From Gammaproteobacteria bacterium (GTDB lineage: Bacteria > Pseudomonadota > Gammaproteobacteria > Xanthomonadales > SZUA-36): DNA of 64,000 nt. Positions 1 through 8,657 of this stretch are shown in pieces (position 1 is the stretch's first letter; every line of letters starts with the position of its first letter). Location of the stretch: assembly GCA_021772915.1 (NCBI GenBank), contig JAJFLB010000060.1, positions 81,935 to 145,934 of the forward strand. Reading direction: 5' to 3'. Under the pieces are notes generated by a model. The model saw only the letters and a list, made by a program, of their open reading frames with translations. It did not search any database and had not been told where the DNA came from. The position numbers and the translations under genes are program-made.

Positions 1-2
1 GT

Positions 3-416
3 GAGGCGGCCGACAAGGGCATGGCGGATGCCATCGTCGAAGACCTGCCCGGCGGCTACGCAACCCAGCTTGGCAAGTGGTTCAAAGACGGCCAGGAACT
101 ATCCGGCGGGCAGTGGCAGAAAATCGCCCTGTCGCGTGCCTTCATGCGCACCGATGCCGACATCCTGGTGTTGGATGAACCCACCGCGTCGATGGACGCT
201 CGGGCCGAGGCCAGAATCTATGAGCACTTTCGCAAGCTCACCAAAAACCGCATCGCGATCCTGATCTCGCATCGTTTCTCCACCGTGCGCATGGCCAGCC
301 AGATCGTGGTGATTGAAAACGGCAGGATTATCGAGCGTGGTACCCACGAGGAGTTGGTAAAGGTGGATGGGCACTACGCCAGGTTGTTTTTATTGCAGGC
401 GGAGGGGTATCGGTGA
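3..416 (+). CDS. ABC transporter ATP-binding domain, C-terminal part (cut by window edge)
   Basis: This is the C-terminal part of an ABC transporter nucleotide-binding domain that powers import or export at the inner membrane. Visible motifs are the signature LSGGQWQKIALSRA, the Walker B stretch ILVLDEPTASMD with its D-loop, and the switch histidine in ISHRFSTVR. Walker A and any fused membrane domain lie before the window. The reading frame is open from base 3, so the gene is partial. The spacing and the KWFKDGQELSGGQ stretch resemble exporter-type (MsbA/LanT-like) proteins, but the substrate cannot be judged. Decayed DNA follows, and no operon partner is seen downstream. Confidence 0.9.
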   Translation, partial: EAADKGMADAIVEDLPGGYATQLGKWFKDGQELSGGQWQKIALSRAFMRTDADILVLDEPTASMDARAEARIYEHFRKLTKNRIAILISHRFSTVRMASQIVVIENGRIIERGTHEELVKVDGHYARLFLLQAEGYR

Positions 417-437
417 CAAATCATCAAAGGCATGGAT

Positions 438-740
438 CTATATTAGCCTGCTCTCAAACAACTCCGGAACCATCCCGCTGTCGGGAATTGACTGCTCGAC
501 ATGCTAGCGAACTAATATGGCGTGTGCGGCCTGAAAAGGTGAATCAGCAGGCTGATGCTGGAAATTCACCAATATCACGGTTTCACCTATTTCGGCATCA
601 GCCAGACTGACACGACATGGAAAGCCGGGCCTGGTGTCAACCACCATCCTGGTTGCCTGGGCATTCATCAGCTCTTTATCGGTCAGGTCAAAAAGCGGCG
701 CAAACCGGGCGGGGGACAAGGCGTGTAATTGAAAAGACAT
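438..740 (-). pseudogene. DUF1203 family protein, interrupted and truncated
   Basis: The first 78 codons, beginning MSFQLHALSPARFAPLFDLT, read as a typical DUF1203 N-terminus and include the conserved GFPCRVSLADAE and HQPADSP stretches, ending HAILVR. A TAG stop follows. In the same frame translation continues HVEQSIPDSGMVPELFESRL and then meets another stop. DUF1203 proteins are normally about 150 residues, so the gene has an in-frame amber codon and has lost its last third. The family has no assigned function known to me. I read it as a decaying gene. The two stops are seen directly; the family assignment is by recognition of its motifs. Confidence 0.7.
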
Positions 741-916
741 ACTTACTCCGGCTGTCAGTTGCCATAGCGTACCTATCCCGGCAGGTCGATAACCACCCGT
801 TTCCTGCTGTAGAAGTGGACCCTGACCCTTTCTACTTGTTCAGTGAATCACCGAAAACCTTCGTCCTGCCTGATCTCAGCGATCAGCCGTTATTGCCATG
901 CTATGGTGAGGACACT

Positions 917-1165
917 GTGTCTGTTTTTCTCATACTCGCGACTGGAATAATGGCTGGGATACTTCCAGGGCTGCTAAAGCTAGACAAAGTGTTTAGCACG
1001 TCAAACATGGTCATTGGTTTTGTTGGCGCGCTGGTGGGTGCGTTTTTGGGTTTTGGCGACACGCCAATACTTCTCAAGTATCCGTTCTTGAATGAGAAAA
1101 CTCTCATGGTTGCTGTGTCGCTTCTGTCTGTCTTTACTAAAGTAGCCCTGGCAAAAAAGCGATAA
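917..1165 (+). CDS. Small two-to-three-TM protein, GlsB/YeaQ/YmgE-like
   Basis: The 82-residue protein starts at GTG 917 behind an AGGA ribosome binding site. A longer frame runs upstream to 617, but that part crosses a decayed gene and has no protein-like character. The protein has a first hydrophobic helix (about residues 2-20), a second glycine-rich helix around NMVIGFVGALVGAFLGF, and a third near the C-terminus before a KKR end. The glycine pattern in the second helix resembles the transglycosylase-associated GlsB/YeaQ/YmgE family of small inner membrane proteins, whose role is not established. Assignment is by pattern only. Confidence 0.55.
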   Translation: MSVFLILATGIMAGILPGLLKLDKVFSTSNMVIGFVGALVGAFLGFGDTPILLKYPFLNEKTLMVAVSLLSVFTKVALAKKR

Positions 1166-1196
1166 ATTGGATCCGACCCCTTTTTGACCCCTTTCT
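1164..1196. repeat. Half copy of the GGTCGGATCC palindrome family
   Basis: The right arm AATTGGATCCGACCCC with a T-run overlaps the stop of the preceding small membrane protein. A degenerate TTGACCCC block follows. The left arm is missing. Confidence 0.7.
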
Positions 1197-1397
1197 GGTA
1201 ACCATGCAATCTGGAAATTCTCTGCTATATTTTTAAGTAGGTAACAAAAATAGGGCTAAGCCCCCAAAAAGACGGGTGTACAAAGCCACGATTTCGCGCT
1301 TGCTCCAGCCCCTTTTGTGCTGGCTGGTAATCCGGGATCAACTACGGTTTCTGACCCACGCAGACATTCACTTCATCAACCCAAAGGAGAGTCATTA

Positions 1398-1814
1398 ATG
1401 AGCGCAATTCTCGGACCAGCAAAACAGTTTTTTGAGGCCTGCGAATCCGGACAAGGATGGGGTGCCTGTGCAGCATTTTGTAATCCCGATGCGACCTTTT
1501 CCTCGCAAACAGGAGCCCTGGCTGAGATATCCACGCTGGAGGATTACTGTGAGTGGATGAAGAATCTGTTTACGCCAATTCCAGATGGACACTATGAGCT
1601 GAAGTTCTTTGCCGCCGATGAGGCGGACAGCTCTGTGGCCGCGGTTGCCGTCTTTCATGGCACGCAAACGGGGCCAGGCGGGCCGGTGCCACCGACGGAA
1701 AAGACAATTGCAGCAGATTATGTTTACCACATGGTTTTTGACGGTGAGCGCATCAAGCACATGACAAAAATTTGGAATGACTCTATCAGCATGCAGCAAT
1801 TGGGATGGGATTGA
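1398..1814 (+). CDS. SnoaL/NTF2-like protein
   Basis: The start is ATG 1398 behind AAGGAG at 1383-1388, giving 138 residues; an upstream in-frame extension to 1317 lacks a ribosome binding site. The protein is the length of a single NTF2-like cone domain. Recognisable parts are the N-terminal helix with FFEACESGQGWGACAAFCNPDATF, a middle LKFFAADEADSSVAAVAVFHGT strand pair, and the C-terminal YHMVFDGERIKHMTKIWND typical of SnoaL-like and ester cyclase proteins. The family includes polyketide cyclases, isomerases and non-catalytic members, so no substrate is proposed. The gene is monocistronic and faces a convergent gene. Confidence 0.75.
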   Translation: MSAILGPAKQFFEACESGQGWGACAAFCNPDATFSSQTGALAEISTLEDYCEWMKNLFTPIPDGHYELKFFAADEADSSVAAVAVFHGTQTGPGGPVPPTEKTIAADYVYHMVFDGERIKHMTKIWNDSISMQQLGWD

Positions 1815-1841
1815 AGTCACTCGTGTGAGCGACTAACCTCA

Positions 1842-3209
1842 CTAATTCCGTGCTGCTCTTTTGGGTTTTGCAGTCACTTTGAGGTTGAGTTGGTCGTCTC
1901 CGCCGAACTGGTCAGTTCTGACCCTGATTCTGTACATCCCAGCGGACAATGCCTTACTGGTCAGAGAAAGACTGGTTGACCTGCCTGGCTTTAGAGACTT
2001 ACCTATTTTGCCGGTGGTTTTATCAAATGGACAGGTCTTTTCACAGCTAAGGGAAAAACTGGTCGAGGCACTGCTGGCTCCCGGACCCTGATTTGTGAAT
2101 TTTATGGATGCGGTTACTTTATCGCCTTCCTTTAGTGTCGAGTTCCGTGTGAATATATTTAACTTGAAACTGGGGTTTAGCTTACCTCTTGCTTCGATAG
2201 GTATTGGTTTTTTGCGGCTATTGTCTCCGATTACGACCCTGGATTTAGCCTGATCCGACTTGTCATTATCTGGTGTGTCGCCAGGCGTCGTCGTCCATCT
2301 ATCTTCTCTGGGATCGCGGGGAAAACTGTATCCGCTCTTTTGCCCCCGCTCAAGTACACTGTCAATCAGTTGTCCTCCCTGTCCTTTTTGCTCGGATGTT
2401 GCATCAGACCCTGGCGGCGATGCCGGCTGGTCGTTTGTGTGGGTATCATCCGTAGACCCCAAGGGATACATATTGGCCATTCCTGAGCCCTTCACGCCAT
2501 CGGTCCGACCTGGCGCAGAGCCCGACTTGAGCAGACCAGAACTTACCTCAACACCTGTCAGCGGCGCCGGGCCCGACTTGGTCTGTTGCTGCGCCCCATG
2601 AGATACGGGCCCGCCGGGGTCGTCTTCCGGATCAAGCCCAACTTTCTGTGCGGGCATCCGCATCCGGTTGCTGGAAACCGGGTCAACAGGGTTGTCCTCG
2701 GGGTCTATGCCCGCCTTGCTGCCAGGCGACAACAGCCCCGAGACCGGGTCGGCAGGATCATCTATGGGATTCAGACCTGAAACGTCACCACCTGGCAATG
2801 CAAGGCCTGTTGCAGCATTCTGGTCCGTTGCAATTCCGGAAGGCGGGTTTCCGATTTGGCCAGCTATAGCGTCTGCTTCTTGTTCGTAGCCATCATCTGG
2901 ACTTCCGATAGTAAGTTTTTGACCTTCAGTGCCTGGAATGACAATGATGATTTGCTCATCCTCAGGGACGGGCATATTGCCACCAAGCCCGTGGGTGCCG
3001 GAATCCACCGCGGAGCCCTGCTTGATGTTGTCAGGTCTAACGACTTTTGCTCTGGGCGTGGGTATCTCTTCAGGCTCTGCGGTGGCAGTTGAAGACCTGT
3101 TCACCCTGGTATCCTGGGAGGGCTCGGCCGCCCAACCCGGGTCAGCAGCAAGAAGCACTGCTCCAATTGTTATTGAAACAATCCAATTCATTTGCACTGT
3201 AGTCTTCAT
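1842..3209 (-). CDS. Secreted protein with Asp/Pro repeats and a C-terminal Ig-like domain
   Basis: The start MKTTVQMNW at 3209 has an AAAGGA ribosome binding site and is followed by a signal peptide ending near DPGWAA; a longer frame to 3302 lacks these. The mature protein of roughly 430 residues is mostly low-complexity and polar. It holds three imperfect 13-residue repeats (GLNPIDDPADPVS, GIDPEDNPVDPVS, GLDPEDDPGGPVS) spaced 22-24 residues apart. The last 100 residues form a beta-rich domain with two cysteines (LSCEKTCPF) resembling CARDB/Ig-like modules. I do not recognise a function. It diverges from the PAN-domain protein at 3493, and the two may be co-secreted. Confidence 0.7.
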   Translation of the reverse strand: MKTTVQMNWIVSITIGAVLLAADPGWAAEPSQDTRVNRSSTATAEPEEIPTPRAKVVRPDNIKQGSAVDSGTHGLGGNMPVPEDEQIIIVIPGTEGQKLTIGSPDDGYEQEADAIAGQIGNPPSGIATDQNAATGLALPGGDVSGLNPIDDPADPVSGLLSPGSKAGIDPEDNPVDPVSSNRMRMPAQKVGLDPEDDPGGPVSHGAQQQTKSGPAPLTGVEVSSGLLKSGSAPGRTDGVKGSGMANMYPLGSTDDTHTNDQPASPPGSDATSEQKGQGGQLIDSVLERGQKSGYSFPRDPREDRWTTTPGDTPDNDKSDQAKSRVVIGDNSRKKPIPIEARGKLNPSFKLNIFTRNSTLKEGDKVTASIKFTNQGPGASSASTSFSLSCEKTCPFDKTTGKIGKSLKPGRSTSLSLTSKALSAGMYRIRVRTDQFGGDDQLNLKVTAKPKRAARN

Positions 3210-3492
3210 GCACGTCCTTTGGCTGCCACGACCTTGTTCAATTCCGATCAGCAGCAGCCACCCGGCAGTGTAGAGCCGGTAGTGAATGCACGATATTTCC
3301 ATGGTGAGTCCAGCACAGGTCCGTGTCCAGACTGGCCGGCTGCATCCCGATACGCCCGTGGGTGGAGTGTACCTTGGTGTCGTTTAGCAGCACATGATCT
3401 AGGTCAATGTGTCACCCCTTTGCGAACGCTATGCTTACGAACCGGGGTTGGAGGGAGCCCAGTACGCTAATAACGGGGTGTGGAGGTATCGC

Positions 3493-5055
3493 ATGCTTAA
3501 GCAACGACTCATTCTTACAGGATTTTTGTTGGCCCTCGTGGTGCCACTTAAGGCGGGAGCCCAGATGGGTCCACCCGAGCACGGCACCGACCGCCAGGGT
3601 AAAGATGTCAGGAGCTTCGCCGCCGCCAGGTGGCAGGTATGCTCCAGCTCATGCGCCTCGCAGAAGCAATGTCGGGCCTATACATTTGTTGCCGGCAGTG
3701 GTGGCGGGACCTGCTGGCTTAAAGAGGGTATAACGCCTGCCCGGCCCAACAGTAAAGCTGTCTCAGGTGTGAAGCTCATGGGAGCCATTGAGCGCGGTTT
3801 TAATCGGCAGGGAGGAGACCTGGCCGCGGGTGTTTCTTCCGAGGACCCACCCGCCTGTCTTCGCGCCTGCCAGGGTGATCCCCGTTGCCAGGCTTGGACC
3901 TGGGTCAAGCCCAAAGGCAAGGGTCAGGGCGTGTGTTGGCTGAAAGGCACCTCACCGGCGGCAGTCAATGACGACTGTTGCTTCTCGGGAATCAGGTTCG
4001 CTGGCGGCGTAAGGCATGTGGACAGGAGAGTCAGCTCCCGGTCGGAACCGTCCGATCCAGCCATCGTTGCATCACGTACCAAATTGGGCAGGAATGGTGC
4101 ACCACGATTGAAAAGCCCCAAGCATACCGGCCAAACAGGCCTGGATGGCGGTATTGATGGTCAAAAGCGAACAGAAAGCACGGTGGTTTTGCCGGGCCAG
4201 GACCAGTCCAGTGGCGACATGGAAGAAGAAGAGACACTGCAAGTGCAGCCATCCGATATCGGGATCACGCTCCATAAACTTCCTGTCGTAACCGGCGTGG
4301 ACGACCGCGGCCCACAGGAGCAGACCGCTATGCCCAAATCCGCCACCCTGCCGCGTCGTGCAAACGTCCTAACAGATCTCTTACCAACACCTCGTGGCGA
4401 GCTGCTCGCCTCCATTGCCGCAATGCCTGGTGGTGTCAAGTTGCTGGACAGCATCGGTGTCCCTTCGCCATCGCCCAATACAACGGGTGCGGGTCCCCAG
4501 GCAGGTCTCCACGCGCCCACACTGAAGCCTGATACACCCTTGGACGAACTCCTGCTGGGTGGGGTGAGACTGTACGCTTCGGGCAAGATAGAGCCGGCCG
4601 GGTTCGATCCCAAGGAGCCCCCGCTATTCTACGAGACATTTCGTGGTTGGGGAGATAGCCGGCAAGCACCACCTGGGGAAGAACGGCTTCCCATTCGCTC
4701 TCTGGCGGAAGACGACGTTGCCCTCCAAGAATGGGATACGCTTAATAAGAGATACTGGTGGAATACGACCAACGGTGAGATGCTTCGACTGGGAATTCGG
4801 ACGCCCGGCAAAAAGAGCAGTACCCGCTCGTATATTCTCGAGCTCGACTTCCGGGGTCTGGGCGAGTTCGTTTGCTACCATCAGTTGATGTGGCATTTCG
4901 CCGGATGGGGAGTCGACTGGGTGCCCACAAACAAGGGAACTCTCACAGCAATCGTGACATTGGAAGGGGATCGAACGTACGAATTTAAATTCCACCGGAC
5001 CCAGAAGGAGGGCTTTGACCGCGAGTTCCGCTGGTTTAGCGTCACCATGCTCTAG
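3493..5055 (+). CDS. Secreted protein with two PAN/Apple-like domains
   Basis: The start ATG 3493 follows GGAGG and a signal peptide (MLKQRLILTGFLLALVVPLKAGAQ). Two Cys-rich PAN_4-type modules follow, at about residues 35-95 and 100-175. Each has DRQG or NRQG, a CxxxC pair, CRAYTF or CQAWTW, a CWLK motif and a closing SGV/SGI strand. PAN domains bind proteins or carbohydrates. A long polar linker leads to a C-terminal domain from about residue 400 with many aromatic residues (YWWNTTNGEMLRLGIRT, MWHFAGWGVDW), of unknown function. The PAN module is closely matched by the protein encoded at 45141-46169. Likely periplasmic or secreted. Confidence 0.75.
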   Translation: MLKQRLILTGFLLALVVPLKAGAQMGPPEHGTDRQGKDVRSFAAARWQVCSSSCASQKQCRAYTFVAGSGGGTCWLKEGITPARPNSKAVSGVKLMGAIERGFNRQGGDLAAGVSSEDPPACLRACQGDPRCQAWTWVKPKGKGQGVCWLKGTSPAAVNDDCCFSGIRFAGGVRHVDRRVSSRSEPSDPAIVASRTKLGRNGAPRLKSPKHTGQTGLDGGIDGQKRTESTVVLPGQDQSSGDMEEEETLQVQPSDIGITLHKLPVVTGVDDRGPQEQTAMPKSATLPRRANVLTDLLPTPRGELLASIAAMPGGVKLLDSIGVPSPSPNTTGAGPQAGLHAPTLKPDTPLDELLLGGVRLYASGKIEPAGFDPKEPPLFYETFRGWGDSRQAPPGEERLPIRSLAEDDVALQEWDTLNKRYWWNTTNGEMLRLGIRTPGKKSSTRSYILELDFRGLGEFVCYHQLMWHFAGWGVDWVPTNKGTLTAIVTLEGDRTYEFKFHRTQKEGFDREFRWFSVTML

Positions 5056-5066
5056 CTGCACCACCC

Positions 5067-5150
5067 AAAAAAGGGGTCGGTTCCAGTTTACACATTGATT
5101 TGGATCCGACCCCTTTTCAGTAGTGTTGGTCTGGCATTTGACTCTGACCC
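5067..5150. repeat. Palindrome family copy with adjacent CTTGACTCTGACCC-type box
   Basis: The left arm GGGGTCGGTTCCAGTT and right arm TTTGGATCCGACCCC flank an AT-rich loop and begin 12 bases after a stop codon. They are followed at 5129-5150 by CTGGCATTTGACTCTGACCC, the second box of the family. Confidence 0.8.
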
Positions 5151-5284
5151 TACTGAATTTTCCCACAAGATAATGCACAGACACTGATTTTCATTGGCGC
5201 GTGGCCAGTGCATATTGCGTGGATGCCAGTTTCTTCTTCAACACCTTGCTACTACCTTGACATCATACTCCATTGGAGTATAGT

Positions 5285-5623
5285 TTGATTGCTGTTGCTG
5301 AAACCGAACAGTTTCAAAGAAAAGTTCGTCGTCTACTTTCCGGTGATGAAAAAATGGAGTTAATCGCGTATTTGTCCATGCAACCAAATGCAGGGGTCAT
5401 AATGCAGGGAACTGGTGGAATACGTAAACTCAGATGGGCCCGAAGTGGCCGGGGCAAAAGTGGTGGAGTAAGGGTGATATATTATTTTTACAGCGCAGCG
5501 ATGCCGCTTTACTTATTAACTCTATTTGCAAAAAACGAGAGAATAAATATCTCTATGGATGGGAAAAACATTCTGTCCAGGGCCGCCAAAGCGCTTGTGG
5601 AATATTGGAGACAAAAGCAATGA
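5285..5623 (+). CDS. higB: HigB/RelE-family toxin
   Basis: The 112-residue protein matches HigB2-type RelE superfamily mRNA interferases: an N-terminal ETEQFQRKVRRLL helix, PNAGVIMQGTGGIRKLRWA, and the core GRGKSGGVRVIYYFYSAAMPLYLLTLFAKNE. These toxins cleave mRNA on the ribosome. I chose TTG 5285 because the GGAG at 5275-5278 is well placed for it and family members begin at this point; a TTG at 5273 is also in frame. The stop overlaps the antitoxin start (ATGA), so translation is coupled. The toxin-first order is typical of HigBA. Confidence 0.85.
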   Translation: MIAVAETEQFQRKVRRLLSGDEKMELIAYLSMQPNAGVIMQGTGGIRKLRWARSGRGKSGGVRVIYYFYSAAMPLYLLTLFAKNERINISMDGKNILSRAAKALVEYWRQKQ

Positions 5624-5907
5624 GCAAAGCGTTTGAAGAAATTAACCTTGGTCTCGGCGATGCTATCAAACATGCCAACGGTGAAAAAAGCAATGCAGTT
5701 GTGCATGAGCCTGAAACCATAGACGTCCGGGCGATTCGCAATAAAACCGGCATGAGTCAGCAGAGATTCTGTGCGACCTTCGGAATATCACTGGGTACAT
5801 TGCGTCACTGGGAACAGGGGCTGCGCTCTCCAAGGGGTCCGGCCAGGGTATTGCTAAAAGTTGTGGATAATGACCCTAAGGCGGTTATTCGTGTAGTAAA
5901 TGGGTAG
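5620..5907 (+). CDS. higA: HigA-type HTH antitoxin
   Basis: The 95-residue protein has an N-terminal segment that probably contacts the toxin and a C-terminal XRE helix-turn-helix (about residues 37-85: IRNKTGMSQQRFCATFGI, then LRHWEQGLRSPRGPARVLL). This is the YiaG/HigA2-like arrangement, in which the antitoxin represses its own operon. Its ATG overlaps the toxin stop. The next gene begins only 9 bases after the stop but encodes an unrelated secreted protein, so read-through from this promoter is possible. Confidence 0.85.
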   Translation: MSKAFEEINLGLGDAIKHANGEKSNAVVHEPETIDVRAIRNKTGMSQQRFCATFGISLGTLRHWEQGLRSPRGPARVLLKVVDNDPKAVIRVVNG

Positions 5908-5915
5908 AAAACATC

Positions 5916-7007
5916 ATGACCAAACACATCATCCCAGCAATCCTATTATTCCTACCCCTTTCCGCCACCGCCGAATCGGTCCCCTTTTCCGATCCGCGTT
6001 GGGAAATCACAGGTGCCGAATCCAAAATTGAGACTATCGCCGGCACCGAGGCGCTCTTCCTACGCAATGGCACTGCTTTTCTCAAAGACGCCGAGTTTCA
6101 CAACGGCATTATCGAGTTTGATATCCGCACCACTGGAGAGCGTGGGTTTTCAGGGGCGTTTTTCAGGTTTACCAGCCCCGGCAACGGCGAGGATTTTTAT
6201 ATTCGCCCGCACCAGTCCGGCAAAGAAGACGCCAATCAGTACACCCCGGTGTTTAATGGTCTCACTGCCTGGCAGCTTTATTTTGGGCCGGCGTTCAGCA
6301 CGCCGCTGTCTTACCGTGTGAATCAATGGATGCACATCAAAATCGTGGTGCTGGAAAAGCGCGCCGATGTGTACCTGGATAGCGAGGAGCCGGTACTGCA
6401 TATTGCTGAATTAAAGCAGGCCAATGTTGCCGGCTGGATTGGCGTGGATACCGGTTTTGCCCCGGTTCATTTTGCCAATTTCTCTTATCAAAAATCCGAC
6501 GATGTAGAAATTGTCGGCAACCCCGCCGAGATGAAAACCCCTGCGGGCCTGGTCAAAACCTGGGCCGTGTCAAAGACCTTTGACGAGAAAAGGCTTACCG
6601 GGCCAAAGCTACCCCCGGAATTGTTAACAGACCAAACCTGGCAGAGCTTGCCGGTTGAAGACCGGGGTTATGCCAACCTCGCCAGGGTGCAGGGGATCGC
6701 AGCCGGGGCCAACACCGCTTTTGCCAGGCTGACCCTTACCGCCGCCAAGGCGAGCGTGAAAAATATCTCATTTGGCTACAGCGACCGGGTCAAGGTTTAC
6801 CTCAACGGCACCTTGTTGTATGCCGGTAACAATGGCTACATGAGCCGCGATTATCGCTACCTTGGCACCGTCGGTTTGTTTGATCAGCTTGCCCTTGATC
6901 TTAATGCCGGCAGCAACGAGCTTTTGTTTGCGGTCTCCGAGTCCTTCGGCGGTTGGGGCATTATGGCGGCGATTGAAGACCGGAAAGGGCTGGTGGTTAC
7001 ACCCTAA
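5916..7007 (+). CDS. Secreted concanavalin-fold (DUF1080-like) protein
   Basis: A signal peptide (MTKHIIPAILLFLPLSATA) precedes a beta-rich region. Residues about 25-190 resemble the DUF1080/LamG-type jelly roll found in 3-keto-disaccharide hydrolases: FLKDAEFHNGIIEFDIRT, then GFSGAFFRFTSPGNGEDFYIRPHQ and WMHIKIVV. The C-terminal third (VKVYLNGTLLYAGNNGY, then SNELLFAVSESFGGWGIMA) looks like a galactose-binding-like beta-sandwich. No catalytic residues can be assigned, so it may only bind sugars. It sits directly downstream of higBA but is functionally unrelated to it. Confidence 0.65.
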   Translation: MTKHIIPAILLFLPLSATAESVPFSDPRWEITGAESKIETIAGTEALFLRNGTAFLKDAEFHNGIIEFDIRTTGERGFSGAFFRFTSPGNGEDFYIRPHQSGKEDANQYTPVFNGLTAWQLYFGPAFSTPLSYRVNQWMHIKIVVLEKRADVYLDSEEPVLHIAELKQANVAGWIGVDTGFAPVHFANFSYQKSDDVEIVGNPAEMKTPAGLVKTWAVSKTFDEKRLTGPKLPPELLTDQTWQSLPVEDRGYANLARVQGIAAGANTAFARLTLTAAKASVKNISFGYSDRVKVYLNGTLLYAGNNGYMSRDYRYLGTVGLFDQLALDLNAGSNELLFAVSESFGGWGIMAAIEDRKGLVVTP

Positions 7008-7040
7008 GCACTATTTCAAGACACGCAATAGTGGGGTCCC

Positions 7041-7072
7041 AAGAAAGGGGTCGGAGCAGGGCTCTGACCCCG
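7041..7072. repeat. Degenerate palindrome-family copy
   Basis: GAAAGGGGTCGGAGCAGGGCTCTGACCCCG combines a left GGGGTCGG arm with a CTCTGACCCC arm, mixing the two boxes of the family in one short hairpin between two tandem genes. Confidence 0.6.
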
Positions 7073-7203
7073 TTAGGTGCCATGGCAGTGTGGTTGTCAT
7101 TGACAAAACCCACGTGGCAGTGGCTTTTTCGAGCCAGATCTGCTCGAATTAGAGTAGTATTGATTCATTCGCAGTGCTTCTGGCAAAAAAAGAGCAGTCA
7201 GCG

Positions 7204-8622
7204 ATGAATATGTTGTCCCGTAGTTTGGACAGGTCTAAAAAGATCTGGATTTATTTCCTGATGGCAGCGTTCGTGCCCGCGATTACAACTGCGCAAGACG
7301 AACCACAACCAGCCCCCCAAGCCGATACTGCTATTGAATCCCCTAACCGGCGGGCCATCCTGGTGGATGTGCAAGGCCCGATTGGGCCGGCCACGATGGA
7401 TTTTTTGGTCACCTCGCTGGAACAAGCCTCATCACGCAACGCCGAGTTGGTGATCGTTCGTCTGGATACACCGGGTGGTCTGGACCTCTCTACGCGGGGT
7501 ATCATCAAGGCCATCCTGAACTCACCGGTGCCGGTGGCGACCTTCGTCGCACCTGAGGGTGCGCGCGCCGCCAGCGCGGGCACCTACATTCTCTATGCCA
7601 GCCACATCGCGGCCATGAGTCCCGCGACCAATGTCGGGGCAGCCACGCCCGTTAGCATCATCGGTGGTAAACCACGGGGCGCGGAGAAAGCGCCGGCTGG
7701 GGATGAAGAGAATGGCGCGCCGGCACCTGCTCCAGGGGGTGCAATGAACCGTAAGGTCATCAATGACGCCGTGGCCTATGTGCGCGGGCTGGCCAACAAG
7801 CGTGGGCGCAACGCGGACTGGGCGGAACTGGCGGTGCGTGAAGCGGCCAGTATTACCGCGGACGAGGCACTGGAGATCGGTGTGATCGACCTGATCGCGA
7901 AAGATGTGGGCGACCTGCTGGCGCAGGTGGACGGCAGAGCAGTCGAGGTGCAGGGCCGGGAGCGGGTTATGGACACCACGTCACTCAAGGTGGAGCAGCT
8001 TGAGCCGGACTGGAAAGCCGAACTGCTGGGTGTAATCACCAGCCCCACGATCGCCTATCTGCTACTGCTGATTGGCGTTTACGGGCTCATCCTGGAAGGC
8101 TACCACCCCGGCGCCATCGTGCCCGGCGTGGTGGGTGCCATTTGTTTGCTGACTGCCCTGTACGCGTTCCAGATGCTGCCGGTGAATTATGCGGGCTTCG
8201 CCCTGATCTTGCTCGGGATCATCCTGATGATCGCCGAGGCGATGGCGCCCAGCTTTGGTGCACTCGGTATCGGCGGCATCATTGCAATGGTGTTTGGCTC
8301 GATCATCCTGATCGATACCGACGTGCCTGGTTTTGCCGTATCACGACCCCTGATTGGCGCCATCGCACTCGCCGGTTCGCTGGGACTGATGGCCATCATT
8401 GGTGTGGCGATGCGAGCCCGGCAAAGACCGGTGGTTTCGGGACGTGAACAACTCATCGGTGCCGCAGGCACGGCGCTGATGGATTTCGAGAACCTGGGAT
8501 CTGTATTCGTACACGGCGAAAGCTGGAACGCGGTAACTGCCTCACCCTTGCGTGAGGGGCAGGAGATCGTGGTTACCGGCATCGGTGGATTGACACTGCA
8601 AGTGCGCCCTGCCGATGTCTGA
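7204..8622 (+). CDS. NfeD-type membrane-bound ClpP-class serine protease
   Basis: The 472-residue protein is a full-length NfeD1b-type protease. A signal segment (residues 12-31) leads to a ClpP/crotonase fold with LDTPGG at 88-93, the nucleophile Ser124 in RAASAGTYIL, and a likely general-base Lys199 in ANKRGRN. Four to five membrane helices follow (about 280-410), then a C-terminal OB-fold NfeD domain. In characterised homologues this class cleaves the hydrophobic C-termini of partner stomatin/slipin proteins. The slipin gene lies 35 bases downstream, giving the usual two-gene operon. ATG 7204 was chosen over the upstream GTG 7174 because the signal sequence begins there. Confidence 0.9.
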   Translation: MNMLSRSLDRSKKIWIYFLMAAFVPAITTAQDEPQPAPQADTAIESPNRRAILVDVQGPIGPATMDFLVTSLEQASSRNAELVIVRLDTPGGLDLSTRGIIKAILNSPVPVATFVAPEGARAASAGTYILYASHIAAMSPATNVGAATPVSIIGGKPRGAEKAPAGDEENGAPAPAPGGAMNRKVINDAVAYVRGLANKRGRNADWAELAVREAASITADEALEIGVIDLIAKDVGDLLAQVDGRAVEVQGRERVMDTTSLKVEQLEPDWKAELLGVITSPTIAYLLLLIGVYGLILEGYHPGAIVPGVVGAICLLTALYAFQMLPVNYAGFALILLGIILMIAEAMAPSFGALGIGGIIAMVFGSIILIDTDVPGFAVSRPLIGAIALAGSLGLMAIIGVAMRARQRPVVSGREQLIGAAGTALMDFENLGSVFVHGESWNAVTASPLREGQEIVVTGIGGLTLQVRPADV

Positions 8623-8657
8623 GCTTGCGGTGTACGCACTAATGAAGGAGTAAGATC

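Noticed and set aside
617..916. Upstream extension of the small membrane protein
   Set aside because: It crosses the decayed DUF1203 gene on the other strand and has non-protein-like composition; GTG 917 has a ribosome binding site.
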